Below, one piece after another: positions 1 through 11,703 of a stretch of 64,000 bases of DNA (the first letter of the stretch is position 1; each line of letters begins with the position of its first letter). Source of the DNA: Vitellaria paradoxa (lineage: Eukaryota > Streptophyta > Magnoliopsida > Ericales > Sapotaceae); NCBI GenBank assembly GCA_019916065.1, contig CM034233.1, forward strand, positions 51,522,447 through 51,586,446, read 5' to 3'. Under the pieces are notes generated by a model. It was not told where the DNA came from. It saw only the letters and a program-made list of their open reading frames with translations, and searched no databases. Position numbers and translations under genes: made by a program.

Positions 1-978
1 AAGAAAGGTGTGAAGCCGTTCAATTTAGCTCAACTAATATAGTGTATGAAATAGACTCAATGGATAGTAGTGTACCTTTTCACACCCCCGTAAATAGGTT
101 TCATGTATGCAAGGTTCTTCTACCTAAAATCGGTAGTGGCTTAAAAATAATTATAAAATTGAATCATAAAATCATAAAATTTTATTTAATATTTATAATA
201 TGAAAATATAATTTTTTATACTATAATTTTTTATTTAGAACATTCTTTTTTATTTTTTTAGGTAAGTAAAAAAATTATTAATAAAAAAAAGAGTAAAAAT
301 ATAAATAAAAAAATGTCGTATACAAATACCTATAAACATCAACAAAACCAAGTCTAAGTAAACTTCATAAAAGGTTTCATATATTGTTTTATATCCCCCT
401 TTACTTAACTACAAATTAATATAATTGAGACATTTGAAGTATTTAGTGTGATCTATATAGTTGATATTAAAATACTGACTTAATTTTATCTTATTTTTTT
501 GTAGGATTTGAAATATATTTATATTCTAATCATTAGATTTAATTTATGATAGCCCATTTGTTGAAATAATGCACATGATCTTCAATTAGTTTAATATTGA
601 AAAAAATAATGTTATAGAATCAAAACAATCTAGAAAAAAAAGTAATAAATAAATCTATTACTAAAAAATAAAAAAAATTAAAATTTATTTTATTTGATAA
701 AATTATGTAAAAAATTACTTAATTTTTAAAATAAGTAAAATTATTTATAAAATCAAGACTTTATTAATTTTACATATCAAAATTAAGATTTTATTAATTT
801 TAGTTTGATTAAAATTTTAATAAGAATGAATAAGTTTTATCACTTTAATAACATAAAATTTTAAAATTTAATTCGAGATGTGTGTGTATATATATATACA
901 GAGAGAGGGGGGGAGGGAGATGAGAGTGATTCCCAATTATTTATCACTAAACAAATCAATGTGATTGATTTATCTAAG
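1..978. other. AT-rich intergenic DNA, no gene seen
   Basis: This stretch is AT-rich with many short A and T runs and no reading frame that I can relate to a protein family. A short GT/AT and GA run lies near 880-910. Nothing else can be supported from the sequence. Confidence 0.6.
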
Positions 979-1248
979 TTAACAGTACCAAGTAAGGATG
1001 GTGTCTCCGACGCTCCACCCAGAGAGGCTGGCCATGGCTTTGACGTCAGGGTGGCGGGCTTTAATGGCGGCAACGGAGTCGGGGGTGAGGGTTGATTTCC
1101 AGTAGGGCGAGAAATTTCCGTTCTGAGGATTGCCTAATCGGTCTGCGTCAATGGCGAAGCTCAGAAGGAAGTGGAAGTCGATGCCTTGTTCGATCGGAAC
1201 TTGATCGAATGTTACTGGTACACCAGTTGCTCCAATGTACTCCATCAT
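979..1248 (-). pseudogene. N-terminal fragment of a GH18 chitinase 2-like / narbonin-like gene
   Basis: The minus strand opens at the tandem ATG pair 1248/1245 and reads about 89 codons before a TAA at 979-981. The peptide begins MEYIGATG and contains FHFLLSFAID and SLSGWS, which recall the first two beta strands of plant GH18 proteins of the chitinase 2-like / RuBisCO-associated / narbonin-like group. Those proteins are usually close to 300 residues, so about two thirds is missing, including the place where a DxxDxDxE-type catalytic motif would lie. DNA past the stop is AT-rich and does not continue the domain. A (TA)n(GA)n microsatellite sits directly upstream of the start. I read it as a truncated pseudogene. 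A first exon with a distant partner is possible, but none is visible. Family assignment is from recognition of the peptide; no search was run. Confidence 0.6.
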
Positions 1249-1266
1249 CACTTTCCCATCTAATGC

Positions 1267-1294
1267 ATATATATATATATATATATATATATGT

Positions 1295-1326
<32 letters not shown>
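1267..1326. repeat. Compound (AT)n(AG)n microsatellite
   Basis: Alternating AT dinucleotides (1267-1292) pass into GA dinucleotides to about 1326, immediately upstream of the minus-strand GH18 fragment start. Confidence 0.9.
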
Positions 1327-3046
1327 TGTATTTAGAAATCGAAGAAATGATAAATTAAAGGGTAAGTTATAAAATATATGTCCTTGCGTGGAAAAGCAAT
1401 CGTGGGAAAGTTTATGCTTTTTTAACAAAAATAACATAAAATAATAAATTTTAAAATTTATTATTTGTTTGTGACTTTTTTTAAATAAAAAATAAAATGA
1501 AAAGAAAAGCCAAAGTTGAAATCTATAAAATTTCACCCTTCTAAAAATAGGCAAAGATAGAGAAAGTGATTAATGAAACTTTTAAATTAATATATTTATC
1601 CATAAAAAAAATTACAAATATATCTTAAGACTAAATAAATTAAAATTCTCCAATTTTTCAAATGATGTAATAGTAAAATAATAATACATAATTTCTTTTC
1701 TTTCCATTTCTTCTTAGTTCACAAATAAAGAGAAATGAAGTTATTATCCTTCTTTCCAAAATTTACAAATAAATATAAAAAAAATATTATTATTTCTCTT
1801 TTTTTCTCTCAACTCCTAACTAATATTTTCTTTTTTTTCTTTTTTTTTTTTTTTGTAAACTCACCCTAAGAGAGCAAAAGAAAATACCAGCAGAATAATA
1901 ATTAAATTTGAGAAATTGAGAAATGCTATTTTATTATGATAAATTTTATTGTAATTATTTATAGGGTAATATGATATATGGATGAGTTATAACCTATTTT
2001 TCATATTCGTTGCGATCCTTGATTTTTGTTTTTTTTTTTCGAATTTTAATCGCGTATTAATATTTATATTTAACATGTCTCTTTTTCTAATGAAAGGTAA
2101 CCATAAATCTAAACTGCAATATCATGAAATTTGTAACATTACCCTTGAAAATTTTTAATTTTTATAAACAAGAGGTCAAGGAACCAAATATCTTTTCCTT
2201 ACAGAGAAAAGATCCAAAAGTTTGTATTTTACAAATGATTAATTTGGTAACATAAAGTAATTTGACTTTTTCAATAATTTTTTTATTTTAAAAATATTTA
2301 GACATGTTATTTGTATTTATAAAAAAATTATTTAAAAAAAAGACGTGTTTTTCCACTCGTGTATGGAGTCTCTTATCTTAAATTTTATATTTTTTTATAA
2401 TTTTTTAATGAATTTAAATAACATGACTAAAAGCCACCAAAATTAATAATAATTATTATTAAAATTCGATCAAAAAATTACATAAGACCAAAAAAAAATA
2501 CCCAAAAATATTTATTTCTCTAATATTACCAAGAACTTAAGAAGGTGAAATGAGATAGTACCAGTGAAATAATAATTATAAAATTTTTATTAAAACATAC
2601 TTAAACATGTAGAATATACTAAAATAAGAAGTTATTTAATAATTTATTTTTGTGTTCCATGCATTTAGTGAACTTTCAATTTGTACTTGTAAATATTTTT
2701 ATATATTTTAATAACTTTTTTTTTGTCTTATTTTCAAAGTTTTTGAAACATTTTTAAATATTTGTTAATATAACCAAACACTTTTTAAAAATGAAATACT
2801 TGTTAAAGGGTATATTTATTATTTTACTTTTTGATATTTAATTGGTGGGATAAAAAAATATGCATGATTCGATATGAAATTTGACGGATAATAAATAATA
2901 ATTCTAAACCTTTTAGATGTCAGCAACAGAAAAATAATAATAATGATAATAATTAAGATATTGAGAAACATATAATCTAGATTTAAAATTAAACTCAAAC
3001 TGACAAAGAAAAAAAAAAAAACAACACTTCTATCAATTCACAAGAC
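1327..3046. other. AT-rich intergenic DNA, no gene seen
   Basis: The stretch is dominated by A/T homopolymer runs, such as the T tract near 1836-1855. I see no coding frame, element ends or RNA gene. Confidence 0.5.
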
Positions 3047-3049
3047 TAA

Positions 3050-3261
3050 GGCTTGGTTTGGGAAAATTAGTATGTGCTAACTAGCATGTGCTAATTTCTT
3101 GAGAATGCAAAATTTATAATATATTGACATTTATACCCTTATGTGCTAAAAGTTTGCAAATAGCTTGGGAAAAATTGGTGAGGACAATCTGATAATTTTT
3201 GTATTTGTTAGTAATTTGCTACAAATTACCTAATGCTAATTTTGGATTCCCAAACAGACCC
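3050..3261. mobile_element. Tourist-like MITE (PIF/Harbinger type)
   Basis: A 212-bp element is flanked on both sides by TAA (3047-3049 and 3262-3264), the 3-bp target duplication typical of PIF/Harbinger-derived Tourist MITEs. The left end GGCTTGGTTTGGGAA is an imperfect inverted match to the right end, whose reverse complement begins GGGTCTGTTTGGGAA. Both ends go on to a shared AAAATTAG motif. It has no coding capacity. Confidence 0.75.
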
Positions 3262-3264
3262 TAA

Positions 3265-4023
3265 TGATTCAATCTCATCCCAAATCCTTCCCACAAACAC
3301 ACTGTCGGGCATAAAGGTCGAAGATAGCTTTAATTTATCCCAAATTTGCTTATTGCATATTTTCTTATAATAAATATTATTAACGCTGCTTTTGGGTCCC
3401 AAAAAACTATTTACTTTTTATTTGTAGTTTTTTTTTTGTCTTATATAATTTTTTTATCAAAATTTAATATTGTTTTTTAAAATTTATAGTTTTTAAGCGT
3501 GTTCATCACATTTGTAGGAAAAAAATAGAAAAAGTTATGTCCATTTAGATAAAGATTAAAAAAATTAATTAACTTTATTATTATTATTATTATTATTATT
3601 ATTTTTAAATAGATGGATTTTAGCCAAACGAAAGTGAAAGTTTTGATTTTTATAGGATTACGGTTAGGGCGCCTAGAAATCACAATTTCTAAAAAAAATT
3701 AAAATTTAATAAAAAAAAAAAGTAATATGAGATAAAAAAAAAATAAAACATTAAAAATCAACCTTTTCCAAACCAAGTCTATATATAACTGAAGTTGTAC
3801 AAATTTTTTATGCTTCGTCTAACATTTTATATCATGCATATAAACATACATATAGGATTTGAAACCTGTGCGCTGAATTATTTAATTATCTATTTTTTAT
3901 GCACGTACCACACAATCTGGGAAGAGTAATAAGCCCAAATGCAGCAAGATGAAGGAGAAACAAATGAAGCGTGGCCATTCTTCTTCCTCGGCAAAAAGTT
4001 TAAGCGTTCGCTTAAATATAATT

Positions 4024-4025
<2 letters not shown>
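3265..4025. other. AT-rich intergenic DNA with a (TTA)n microsatellite
   Basis: Non-coding AT-rich sequence. A TTA trinucleotide repeat occupies about 3575-3602. No gene was recognised. Confidence 0.6.
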
Positions 4026-4114
<89 letters not shown>

Positions 4115-4124
4115 CTATATATAT
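4026..4124. repeat. Long (TC)n microsatellite followed by (AT)n
   Basis: About 39 uninterrupted TC dinucleotides (4026-4104) pass into an AT tract to about 4124. Open frames across it encode Leu-Ser repeats and are not genes. Confidence 0.95.
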
Positions 4125-4985
4125 AAAAGTTTATGAGTAGTAGGATACCGGCTTAATTAACCCATTTTGTTTGACATAAAGAAGCCGGACGGACCAAATA
4201 TTGGCTACCTAAATTAAATCGTTAGCGGCCCCACTCCTGCGAGTACTCCAAGGATTTCACGTGGTGTTGGCATGTTGGCTTTTTTTAGGAACAAATTAAG
4301 CGGATGTTTTGATTGATAAAAATAAGATAAAATGAAATAATTTAAAATAATTTATAAATTCATAATTTGTATAATAAAATAAAAAATAATAACATTTTAA
4401 AGATTTTTAAAATTTTTAATATTTTTTAGTGTGCCAAACGCACTTTATAATTGGTCAACCCCATTAACTTTATACGCATGCCCTTAAGTCATTGGTAGTT
4501 ACTATTTTGCTGCATCTTCTTGCCGTTTATTATGATTTGAGATTAAGGTTACATAGAAGGCTAAGATTATACCAAGAAGAATGCCGCAGTCACATGATGA
4601 TAACATGTAATTGAGACAAATTAAATACTAAAATTTTACACCAGAATAATGGAGATAATTATAGTATTACAATTTTGGAAGAATCAATCTATGAAAATAT
4701 ATTTTTTATTACAATAATGTTATTATTATATTATTTTTATTCTATTTTTGATAAAAATTTAGAGAGTAACTTTTCCCATAGAAATATATATAATAATACA
4801 TCATTGGTTCTAATTGCATCGAATCGAATATGCTTTCTTCTGCTAATCATGGTTAATTAAATTTCAACATCTGCCGCACTTTTACATTGTTACAAAAACA
4901 TGCTCTAAGCATATAATTAATATACATCCAACTAAAAAAATGTTCTGGACTTGGCATCATTGATCCGGCTGGGATCAGCACATCA
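4125..4985. other. Intergenic DNA, possible degenerate MITE
   Basis: Non-coding. The segment about 4298-4446 starts with a GTTTTGATTG-like end and finishes with a GCCAAACGCAC-like end, which is suggestive of a decayed MITE, but the inverted match is poor and no target duplication is clear. Confidence 0.35.
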
Positions 4986-5152
4986 GGGTGTTTAGAGTTG
5001 TATAAAAATGTATAAAATAAAACAAAATTATAAAAGTAAATATCTCGTAATTCGTGTAATGAGTAAAAATTTTAAATTTTATTGTTTCATAATTCATATT
5101 TGTAAAATTTTACGAAATTTTATTTTATTTGATAGAACTCCAAACGAAGCCC
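4986..5152. mobile_element. MITE with terminal inverted repeats
   Basis: A 167-bp segment starts GGGTGTTTAGAGTTGTAT and ends with sequence whose reverse complement starts GGGCTTCGTTTGGAGTT, so the ends are imperfect inverted repeats. Its interior (AAAATTATAAAAG, then TTTAAATTTTAT) recurs at about 38397-38460 upstream of the O-fucosyltransferase gene, so it is a repeated family in this window. No target duplication was found. Confidence 0.5.
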
Positions 5153-6699
5153 AAGTTACATAAAAAAAAATACATACCAAAAAAAATTAAGTTACATAGA
5201 AAAACGTGTCTTGTCAGAAATAATTGACTAAGATCCCAAGGAATACTGCTTCATTCGATAAAATTTAAAAAATATATATATAGAGGAAGTAGTTCTTGTG
5301 TGGTTAAGTTACTTCCCATCCTAGTCCTAGTTTAAGTCGAGATTGGGTAGATCTGCCATCCCCATATAATTCTAATTTTTAACAGTACTAGAAACAAAAA
5401 AAATAAGTTATCTAGTGCTTCTTGGAATCCTATGGACTTTTAGCCACTTGGATCATGGTCATGATATGTATGCTAGGTAATTTGAATGAGCAAAAGCCCA
5501 TGACGTGTTTTCAAAAATTGCAAAATTTGGTAGAAAAAGGGGGTGGAGATGTAAAAAGGTAAGTAACCTATCTAATTAATAAATTCTATTTTTAAATTTG
5601 TTTATTTTTCGTTTACTGTTATCGTTCCAAACACATTTATTTTTTAAGTAAAAGTTCCAAACCCATCCTATTCCAAACTTACAAAATCTAATTAAGTTTA
5701 ACACATGACTATTGATTATGTTTCTCACATATATTTTTTTGCCAAATCTATCAATAAAATAATTATAAAGAAAACTAAATATAAACAAATTTTAACATTG
5801 GAACACAAATTCATTGTTCTATACTTAAACAGAACAAAAAAAAAAAGTATTTAAAAGAATTACAAATTAAAAAAACTAAAATAATAAAATTTTAACGATT
5901 CTAGAAGGAACCTTGGAAACTCTTTCTAAAAAATCTACAATGTTAAGCTACAAAAGAAGAAGATTACTTAAATTAGACCAAAAGAAAAATAAAAAAATCA
6001 CGAGAATGTTATCAAATTCAAACTACCTTTTTTCTATGTTCCTGAAAAAAAAATCCTAGAATAAACATTGAATTTTTTATTGTACTTATATTCTAGTTTC
6101 CAAACTCCTCTTTTCCTTCCTTAAGTAGTGACCAACATATAGTGGCATAGTTACCACCCCTATAATTTTAAACAATTATACAAAGAAATATAATTTGAAA
6201 CTTGTGGTGGCCAATCGATGAGGACGACAATGTGGATCCTTTATACGACATTGATCCTAAGCGACGGCAAAGTATAGAACAAAACACAGTTACACAAAGG
6301 AGAGTTCAGCGGCTTCAACCAAGGAATAAGATTAGGAGGAAAGGGTTTGAATCGTATTTGGGGGTTGCGGTAGCAAAACAATAACTAATAAATATACTTA
6401 GGAAAAAAGATGACAAAATTCCATAAATGACCTTTTTCTAAATTTAAGTAATTTTTATTTTAGGAATAAAATTATAAATATATTATATTATGTTATATGG
6501 GTACTTAGCAAGTGCTCTATAAACTTAAATGGGTATCAGGTACCATACAGACAAATTTCAAACTCATCTTAAACTTGTACGGGTATTGAATTTCAATCTC
6601 AAATCTGTCTCAATCCCATTAAGGTATTTTTCAACGGGTTTTTAATCAGATTCGGTCAAGTCGGGTGTCCTCATGTACTCATTTAATCAACATATCTAA
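5153..6699. other. Intergenic DNA, no supported gene
   Basis: AT-rich non-coding sequence. A 60-codon open frame at 6202-6384 is less AT-biased than its surroundings but resembles no family I can name, so it is not called as a gene. Confidence 0.5.
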
Positions 6700-6869
6700 G
6701 GGGGAGGTTGACATAGCAACACTATATCAGCCCTGTGACATTAATGTAAAGACTGATGGATTAAAATCCAATGATTCAGATACATTCATACTATTTTAAT
6801 TAAAAAAATGTGGATACATCTGGACTGTTAAATTTTAATCTAATGATTCTCAATGCTATGTCAGCCCCC
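6700..6869. mobile_element. 170-bp MITE with TAA target duplication
   Basis: The element lies between TAA copies at 6697-6699 and 6870-6872. Its left end reads GGGGGAGGTTGACATAGCA. Its right end, reversed and complemented, reads GGGGGCTGACATAGCA. The interior motif GTGACATTAATG and the ends recur in the element at about 55922-56216, so both belong to one family. Confidence 0.75.
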
Positions 6870-6872
6870 TAA

Positions 6873-8175
6873 TCTAATTTTGTATGTCTTACAATTTTTA
6901 GTTGGATTTGTTAGACAAAAACTTAATTTTTAGGCATTTTAAAAGCCAACTTTAAAAAGGACTCATTCTTCGATGGGGTTATACATAGGGATAAAATCAC
7001 AGTACCACTAGACTTTGTCTTCAATTCCTTTCTCTCTTCTTGAACGATCCCTACAAAGAGAATAAAGATCTTAGTAAAAATGACCAGTGAGATTTGTTGA
7101 TCAAGGAGGCTCCGATGCTCAAGTTATATCACATGAAGTTATGAAGAATAGTTTAGATGTAAAGAGTTTGAGAAATGTGTGAAGTATATATGTAACTATT
7201 CATCTCTTCCTTATTTATAGATGATTTAGTGCAACTAGCTTAACTCGTGTTTGGAGTGGTTTCACGTGGAATCATATCCCCTCTAATACCTTGAATCCAT
7301 TCTTGTTACTAAACTCCCTAAAATCATAGAAGTCATATTTAACGAACTTATGTTACCTGAGATGACGGTACCATGTCTGCCTAAGGTGTCATCTCCATGA
7401 CAGCGTAAGATACCGATTAGCTTTTTCACCCAAAATTATGATACTTAGCCAAGATTTCTTTGAAATTTTACACAGAGCTTCCTATCCTTACGCCATGTAG
7501 TCATGCTACATATTGCTCCTCCAAACTAACCTATATCTCTCGTCAACTCTGTTTCTCAATTATAGCTAACGTGAGCAGAATAGTTGGTAAGGAATGTGTT
7601 GTTTACTGCTTGGTTAGCTTTGATGTGCAATAGAGCACACACACAAGTCTCAATATGCTGTCATTACTTACCATTGATTAAGGCGTCTTTCATGCTAAAG
7701 AAAGGTATGTCACATCAAAAGGTCATGTCTATTTGTTTACCTAAACTTTTGAGTTACTCAACTTAGCAAGAAAGGTACGTCACATCAAAATGTCATGTCT
7801 ATTTGTTTACCCAAACTTTTGAGTTACTGGACCTGGCAATAAGCCAAACCTCCTCCTTTTAATACTTCTTTCCTTGGTCATCTCATACCTTTTTGAAAGA
7901 TAAAAATTCTCAATCTCTGGAGGGCTAACTGAAGAACTCCCTACTTTTAAACCATCTTTTTACCAAACTTGTTCTTTTAGCAAGTCTTCTAGTTCTTTTT
8001 CCATTATTTTCCTTATCTTCTTATCTTTTAATCTTTTCTTACTCCTTTAATACTTTCAATCCTTCTTGTTTTCCTTTCATCCACTTGCTTTTTTTGAAGT
8101 TCACTCCATCTCGCTGGTAGGTAAGTTGCCCAAGGAACTAAGTAGTGATGTTGAAACTGTTAAGTTCATATAAAG
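6873..8175. other. Intergenic DNA with a 70-bp tandem duplication
   Basis: No gene was recognised. A 70-bp unit occurs twice in tandem at about 7700-7769 and 7770-7839, with only a few differences (both contain CACATCAAAA and TCATGTCTATTTGTTTAC). The tract may be the upstream part of the gypsy-type relic that follows. Confidence 0.55.
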
Positions 8176-8610
8176 TTTCAGGAGAAGTATAACATTCTAG
8201 GTGATGTTATCATCAAACTCCCAAATGAAGATCGATTAAGAATGTTGGCTTGCAATGGCTAGATGGAGTTCCTTATTATCTCCATTACAAATTGTGGCCT
8301 TACATTACCTATTTACCCTCTAATTAGGAAAATGTTACAAAGGTTGGACTTGTATCCCGTCCAAATTATTATACATATTTTTAAGGTAGTTATAGGAATG
8401 GTTACTCTTGATTATCTTCTCAGTGAGAATATGAAGGCATAAAAAGTGTTTTACTTCAATACAACGACCACAAACCCTGTGTACGATAAGATATGCTACC
8501 TTAAGTCTAGGGCCCAAGGTACCCTCCTTTATATGCTACCAAATAATAGCAAAAATATTGAGGAGGATTTTTGTTTGGTGTTTAGGACTTTGGAAGTTAG
8601 CACCTGGTGA
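8176..8610 (+). pseudogene. Fragment of a gypsy-type transposon protein (PF04195-like)
   Basis: One reading frame runs for 144 codons with two internal stops, at about codons 29 and 89, before a TGA at 8608-8610. It begins FQEKYNI, contains LPIYPLIRKML followed by a VVIGMV segment, then VFYFNTT. This order resembles the domain found in many plant genomes as a putative gypsy-type transposon protein, where an LPLHPF-like motif is followed by a hydrophobic segment and an aromatic-rich motif. The frame keeps its register over about 430 bp, so the stops probably arose by point mutation. The surrounding DNA is LTR-rich, which fits. Assignment is by motif order only. Confidence 0.45.
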
Positions 8611-9320
8611 AGATGATAACTTTTAGTGGTTGAAGATTGCGTGGCTTGATCCAAGTTAGCACTTTCCTTTGCCTTTCCTTAGTGTCTTTTTTAATGTGTT
8701 CTTGTTTGATTTTTAAGAAGATCAATTCAATCTACATGCTAGAAAAGGTGTCATTGTGTGCCCACATATTCTTCAGCAAGTTTGGGACTAATAGAGGGCC
8801 CCCAAGCTAAAAAAAGGTGGGTAGATTGAGCGTTGAACTACCAGCTTGTTATAAATCATTCATAGGTCCACCTGTAATGACTTAGATTCTTTATTTTATT
8901 ACTTATTATATAATAATTACATGTTTTGAGAGTTTATTTGATTATTTTATTCAGTGTTAAGTTTTGTTATAAAGTGTGGTTATGTCTTAGTCAAAACCTT
9001 AGCAAAATCAGGAGTTTTCTCTCTGTTATGCACTCGGTTACTCTCCTTCTGGGTGAATTGCTCTGTTTTTTTCCTTTTTCTGTGCTTGCCATGTCACTTT
9101 CCTTGATTAAGGTTGTTAATGTTTGCTAGTGATATGTCATTGCCATATTTTTGCTTACCTATGCATTTTAAGTTAGAAAAACATCGCATGCTCCTCATAT
9201 GCACGACAAGCTGTTTGTTATTCTTATGCATACGTCACCTTCATTCTCATGCGTATGGCCTGTACTGATCTTTTCTGTAAGTTCTTACCTACTCTATCCT
9301 TGCTTTATACATACATAGGT
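8611..9320. other. Intergenic DNA, no gene seen
   Basis: Sequence after the gypsy-type relic and before the solo LTR. It may be more decayed element interior. No frame or motif is recognised. Confidence 0.4.
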
Positions 9321-9325
9321 GCATG

Positions 9326-10923
9326 TGTTGTGCCAAATAGCAACACTAGAGGGGGTGAATAGGGTTGCTTAAAAATTTTACAAATAAAAATTTCAACCCT
9401 AAAACAAATATGTCAAGATGAAAAAGATAGTTAAATATGAAACGCAACAAAAAAATTTATTTAATATTTGTGAATGAAAAGTGAGTGCTAGTGTTTGCAA
9501 TAAATATAAAGAGAAGGGAGAAGAAGCAAAAACAATCGATTTATAGTGGTTCGGCTTCAATGTTGCCTACGTCCACTCCCCAAGGCATTCCTTGAGATTT
9601 CTCCACTATTCTTTGAAGAGCTTATTACACACTAACTTCCCAAGGTGCTAGAAACCTTTCCTAAGTGATTTTATCCCCAAATCACTCACATAAGTCTCTC
9701 TCAAAGAAAGTCTCTTGTTTTGGTTCTAACACTTGAACCAAAACCAACAAGAGCTCACCAACTCTCACAAATTAAAAGGGCTTTAAATTTCCTTTTCTTA
9801 CAACAACAATGATCAGTTTAAAACTCAATTAAATCAAAAAGAAACTCTCACAAGTTGAATATGAAAGATGAAGCACAAGTGTGGGAAGAAATCACTCTAT
9901 GTTTGCAAAGTTATAGAATTTCTTGTATCTCTTTGTAAGCACTTCTTTCTTCCTTGTTCATCCTCTTGAATCTGAGTTTGAGGCTCTATTTATAGATGAA
10001 AATCTTCAAATAGCCGTTACTAAGTGAAAAGACACTTTTGCCCTTGAAAGAAATTGAATTTCCTTGCTTCCAATGCTATCTGTCAGATTCAGATTTTTTG
10101 AGATATATTTGTGACCCTTTTTCACCCTCATAACGTTCAAATATGACATTATCTCAGAGTAAAAACTTTGTAGATATATAAGTCAGCTATCATATGTCAA
10201 ATTTTGAGCTTCATCCAACGGTTAGATAGTCAGATATGGCTTTTGAACCGAGACTAGCTTCTGATAGCTTTTTCTGACATTCTAAATCTGTGTTTCCAGT
10301 TTAAGCTTCTGTTTCACCAGTATACTTTTAGAATTAGAAGAAACTTAAACTACAAAAGTTGTAGCTTTTTGAGTCTTCTTTTTACAAGCCAAAAATCAAA
10401 ATTTTTAAAGCTGTAGAGTATGAGTTATGTCTCAGAAACTAAAACTAGCTCCAGAATCCAGAATTAAAATCTTTTCTGTAATGACTAATATTCCAACTCA
10501 TTTTTTGATATCTTAACTTCAGATCCACAAAAACTTCCCTCTAGTAAAGCTGTAGATATGGAAGTCTAGTTTACTATATTAAAATTTCAGGAAATTTGAA
10601 CCGTTGGATCTTAAGATAGCATCTATATACTGACATGTGTCTGATTTCTCTATTTTTCCGAGTTAACCTCTAGTTCAAATCTTTTATCATACTTTGATTT
10701 CTATTACTCCCAACTTTGAAATTCCTTTATACCTTCATCCAAATTATGTGAAAATGTCTAAAAAATAATATCAATCTCTTTCAACTCTATTATCTTGAAT
10801 CTATCAAATGAATTGTAACATTTCATACAATGTCTATTTGAAAATTAATTGTAAAAATTTAATTCAATGTTTGTTATCATCAAAATCAATTATAAAACTA
10901 ACTTTATAAACCTTGGGCCAACA
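9326..10923. mobile_element. Solo LTR (about 1.6 kb) with 5-bp target duplication GCATG
   Basis: The unit begins TGTTGTGCC and ends GGGCCAACA, so it has the TG...CA ends of an LTR with a short imperfect terminal inverted repeat. GCATG lies directly outside both ends (9321-9325 and 10924-10928). There is no second copy of the LTR, no recognisable primer-binding site and no gag or pol frame. It holds the phrase GAGGGGGTGAATAGGG at about 9350, which in my recollection recurs in plant LTR families. The simplest reading is a full element collapsed by LTR-LTR recombination. A non-coding element with LTR-like ends is the alternative. Confidence 0.75.
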
Positions 10924-10928
10924 GCATG

Positions 10929-11703
10929 TATATGACTGCTCAATTGAAGTCTTCCACATGAATATAACTTCCTTCTTTAGCTTTTCTTCCAGCTACTTCT
11001 ATCTCCATCACCTCCCTTTTGATTTTGTTTAGTTCAATCGAGTGTTCGAGTTCTATGGGTATGTTTTAGAGAAGAAAAGGAAAAAGAAAGAGTGCTTGAG
11101 TATTAGGAGCTTGGGGTTCATACACTAGTGAGTGAGTGAGGTTATGGTGAATTGTTGGTGGCTTGGTGGTTGTTTATTGGTGGTCTTGGCAGAGGCAATA
11201 TAAGTAGTGGTGATTTGTGGTCTCGTTCGATTAAGCTCGAGTCCAATTGGTTCTTAGTTTCTCATTTTTCTTCAGTTTCTCCTTCTTCTTGCTTGAAGGT
11301 AGGGATTTGATTTATGCGGTTTTGTTACATTTTAGTTGTTGATTATTTGTTAAGCATGCCTCAGGTGTGGAAATTAGGAATTTGAGGAAAATTTGGAAAA
11401 TGAGATATACGTATATGAATATGTTGAGTTGGGGCAAAAATAAAAATATACCCAATCTTTTCAAAAAAAAAAAAAAGCCTTAGTCCAAATATATGTCAAT
11501 AAAATTTTAAATCTAAGCAAATAAATCAATGATCCATCAAATAATAAGAGTAAAATAAAACATAAGTTCGTATTATTAAACTAAATATGAATAATATGTA
11601 TAATAGAATAAGGCATCAAAACAATAAAATATTGGATAAGAATTAATTCATAATTTAAATATAAAATACCTTAATTGTTTTAGAAGGAAAGAGATTAAAT
11701 CTT
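10929..11703. other. Intergenic DNA, no gene seen
   Basis: No coding or element boundary is supported. G/T-rich sequence (about 11100-11240) is followed by AT-rich sequence with a 15-bp A run near 11465. Confidence 0.45.

Noticed and set aside
3939..4140. Open frames of Leu-Ser repeats
   Set aside because: They are translations of the (TC)n microsatellite and have no gene context.
6202..6384. 60-codon open frame with less AT bias
   Set aside because: No recognised motif, no splice or promoter context. Possibly a transposon remnant but not supportable.
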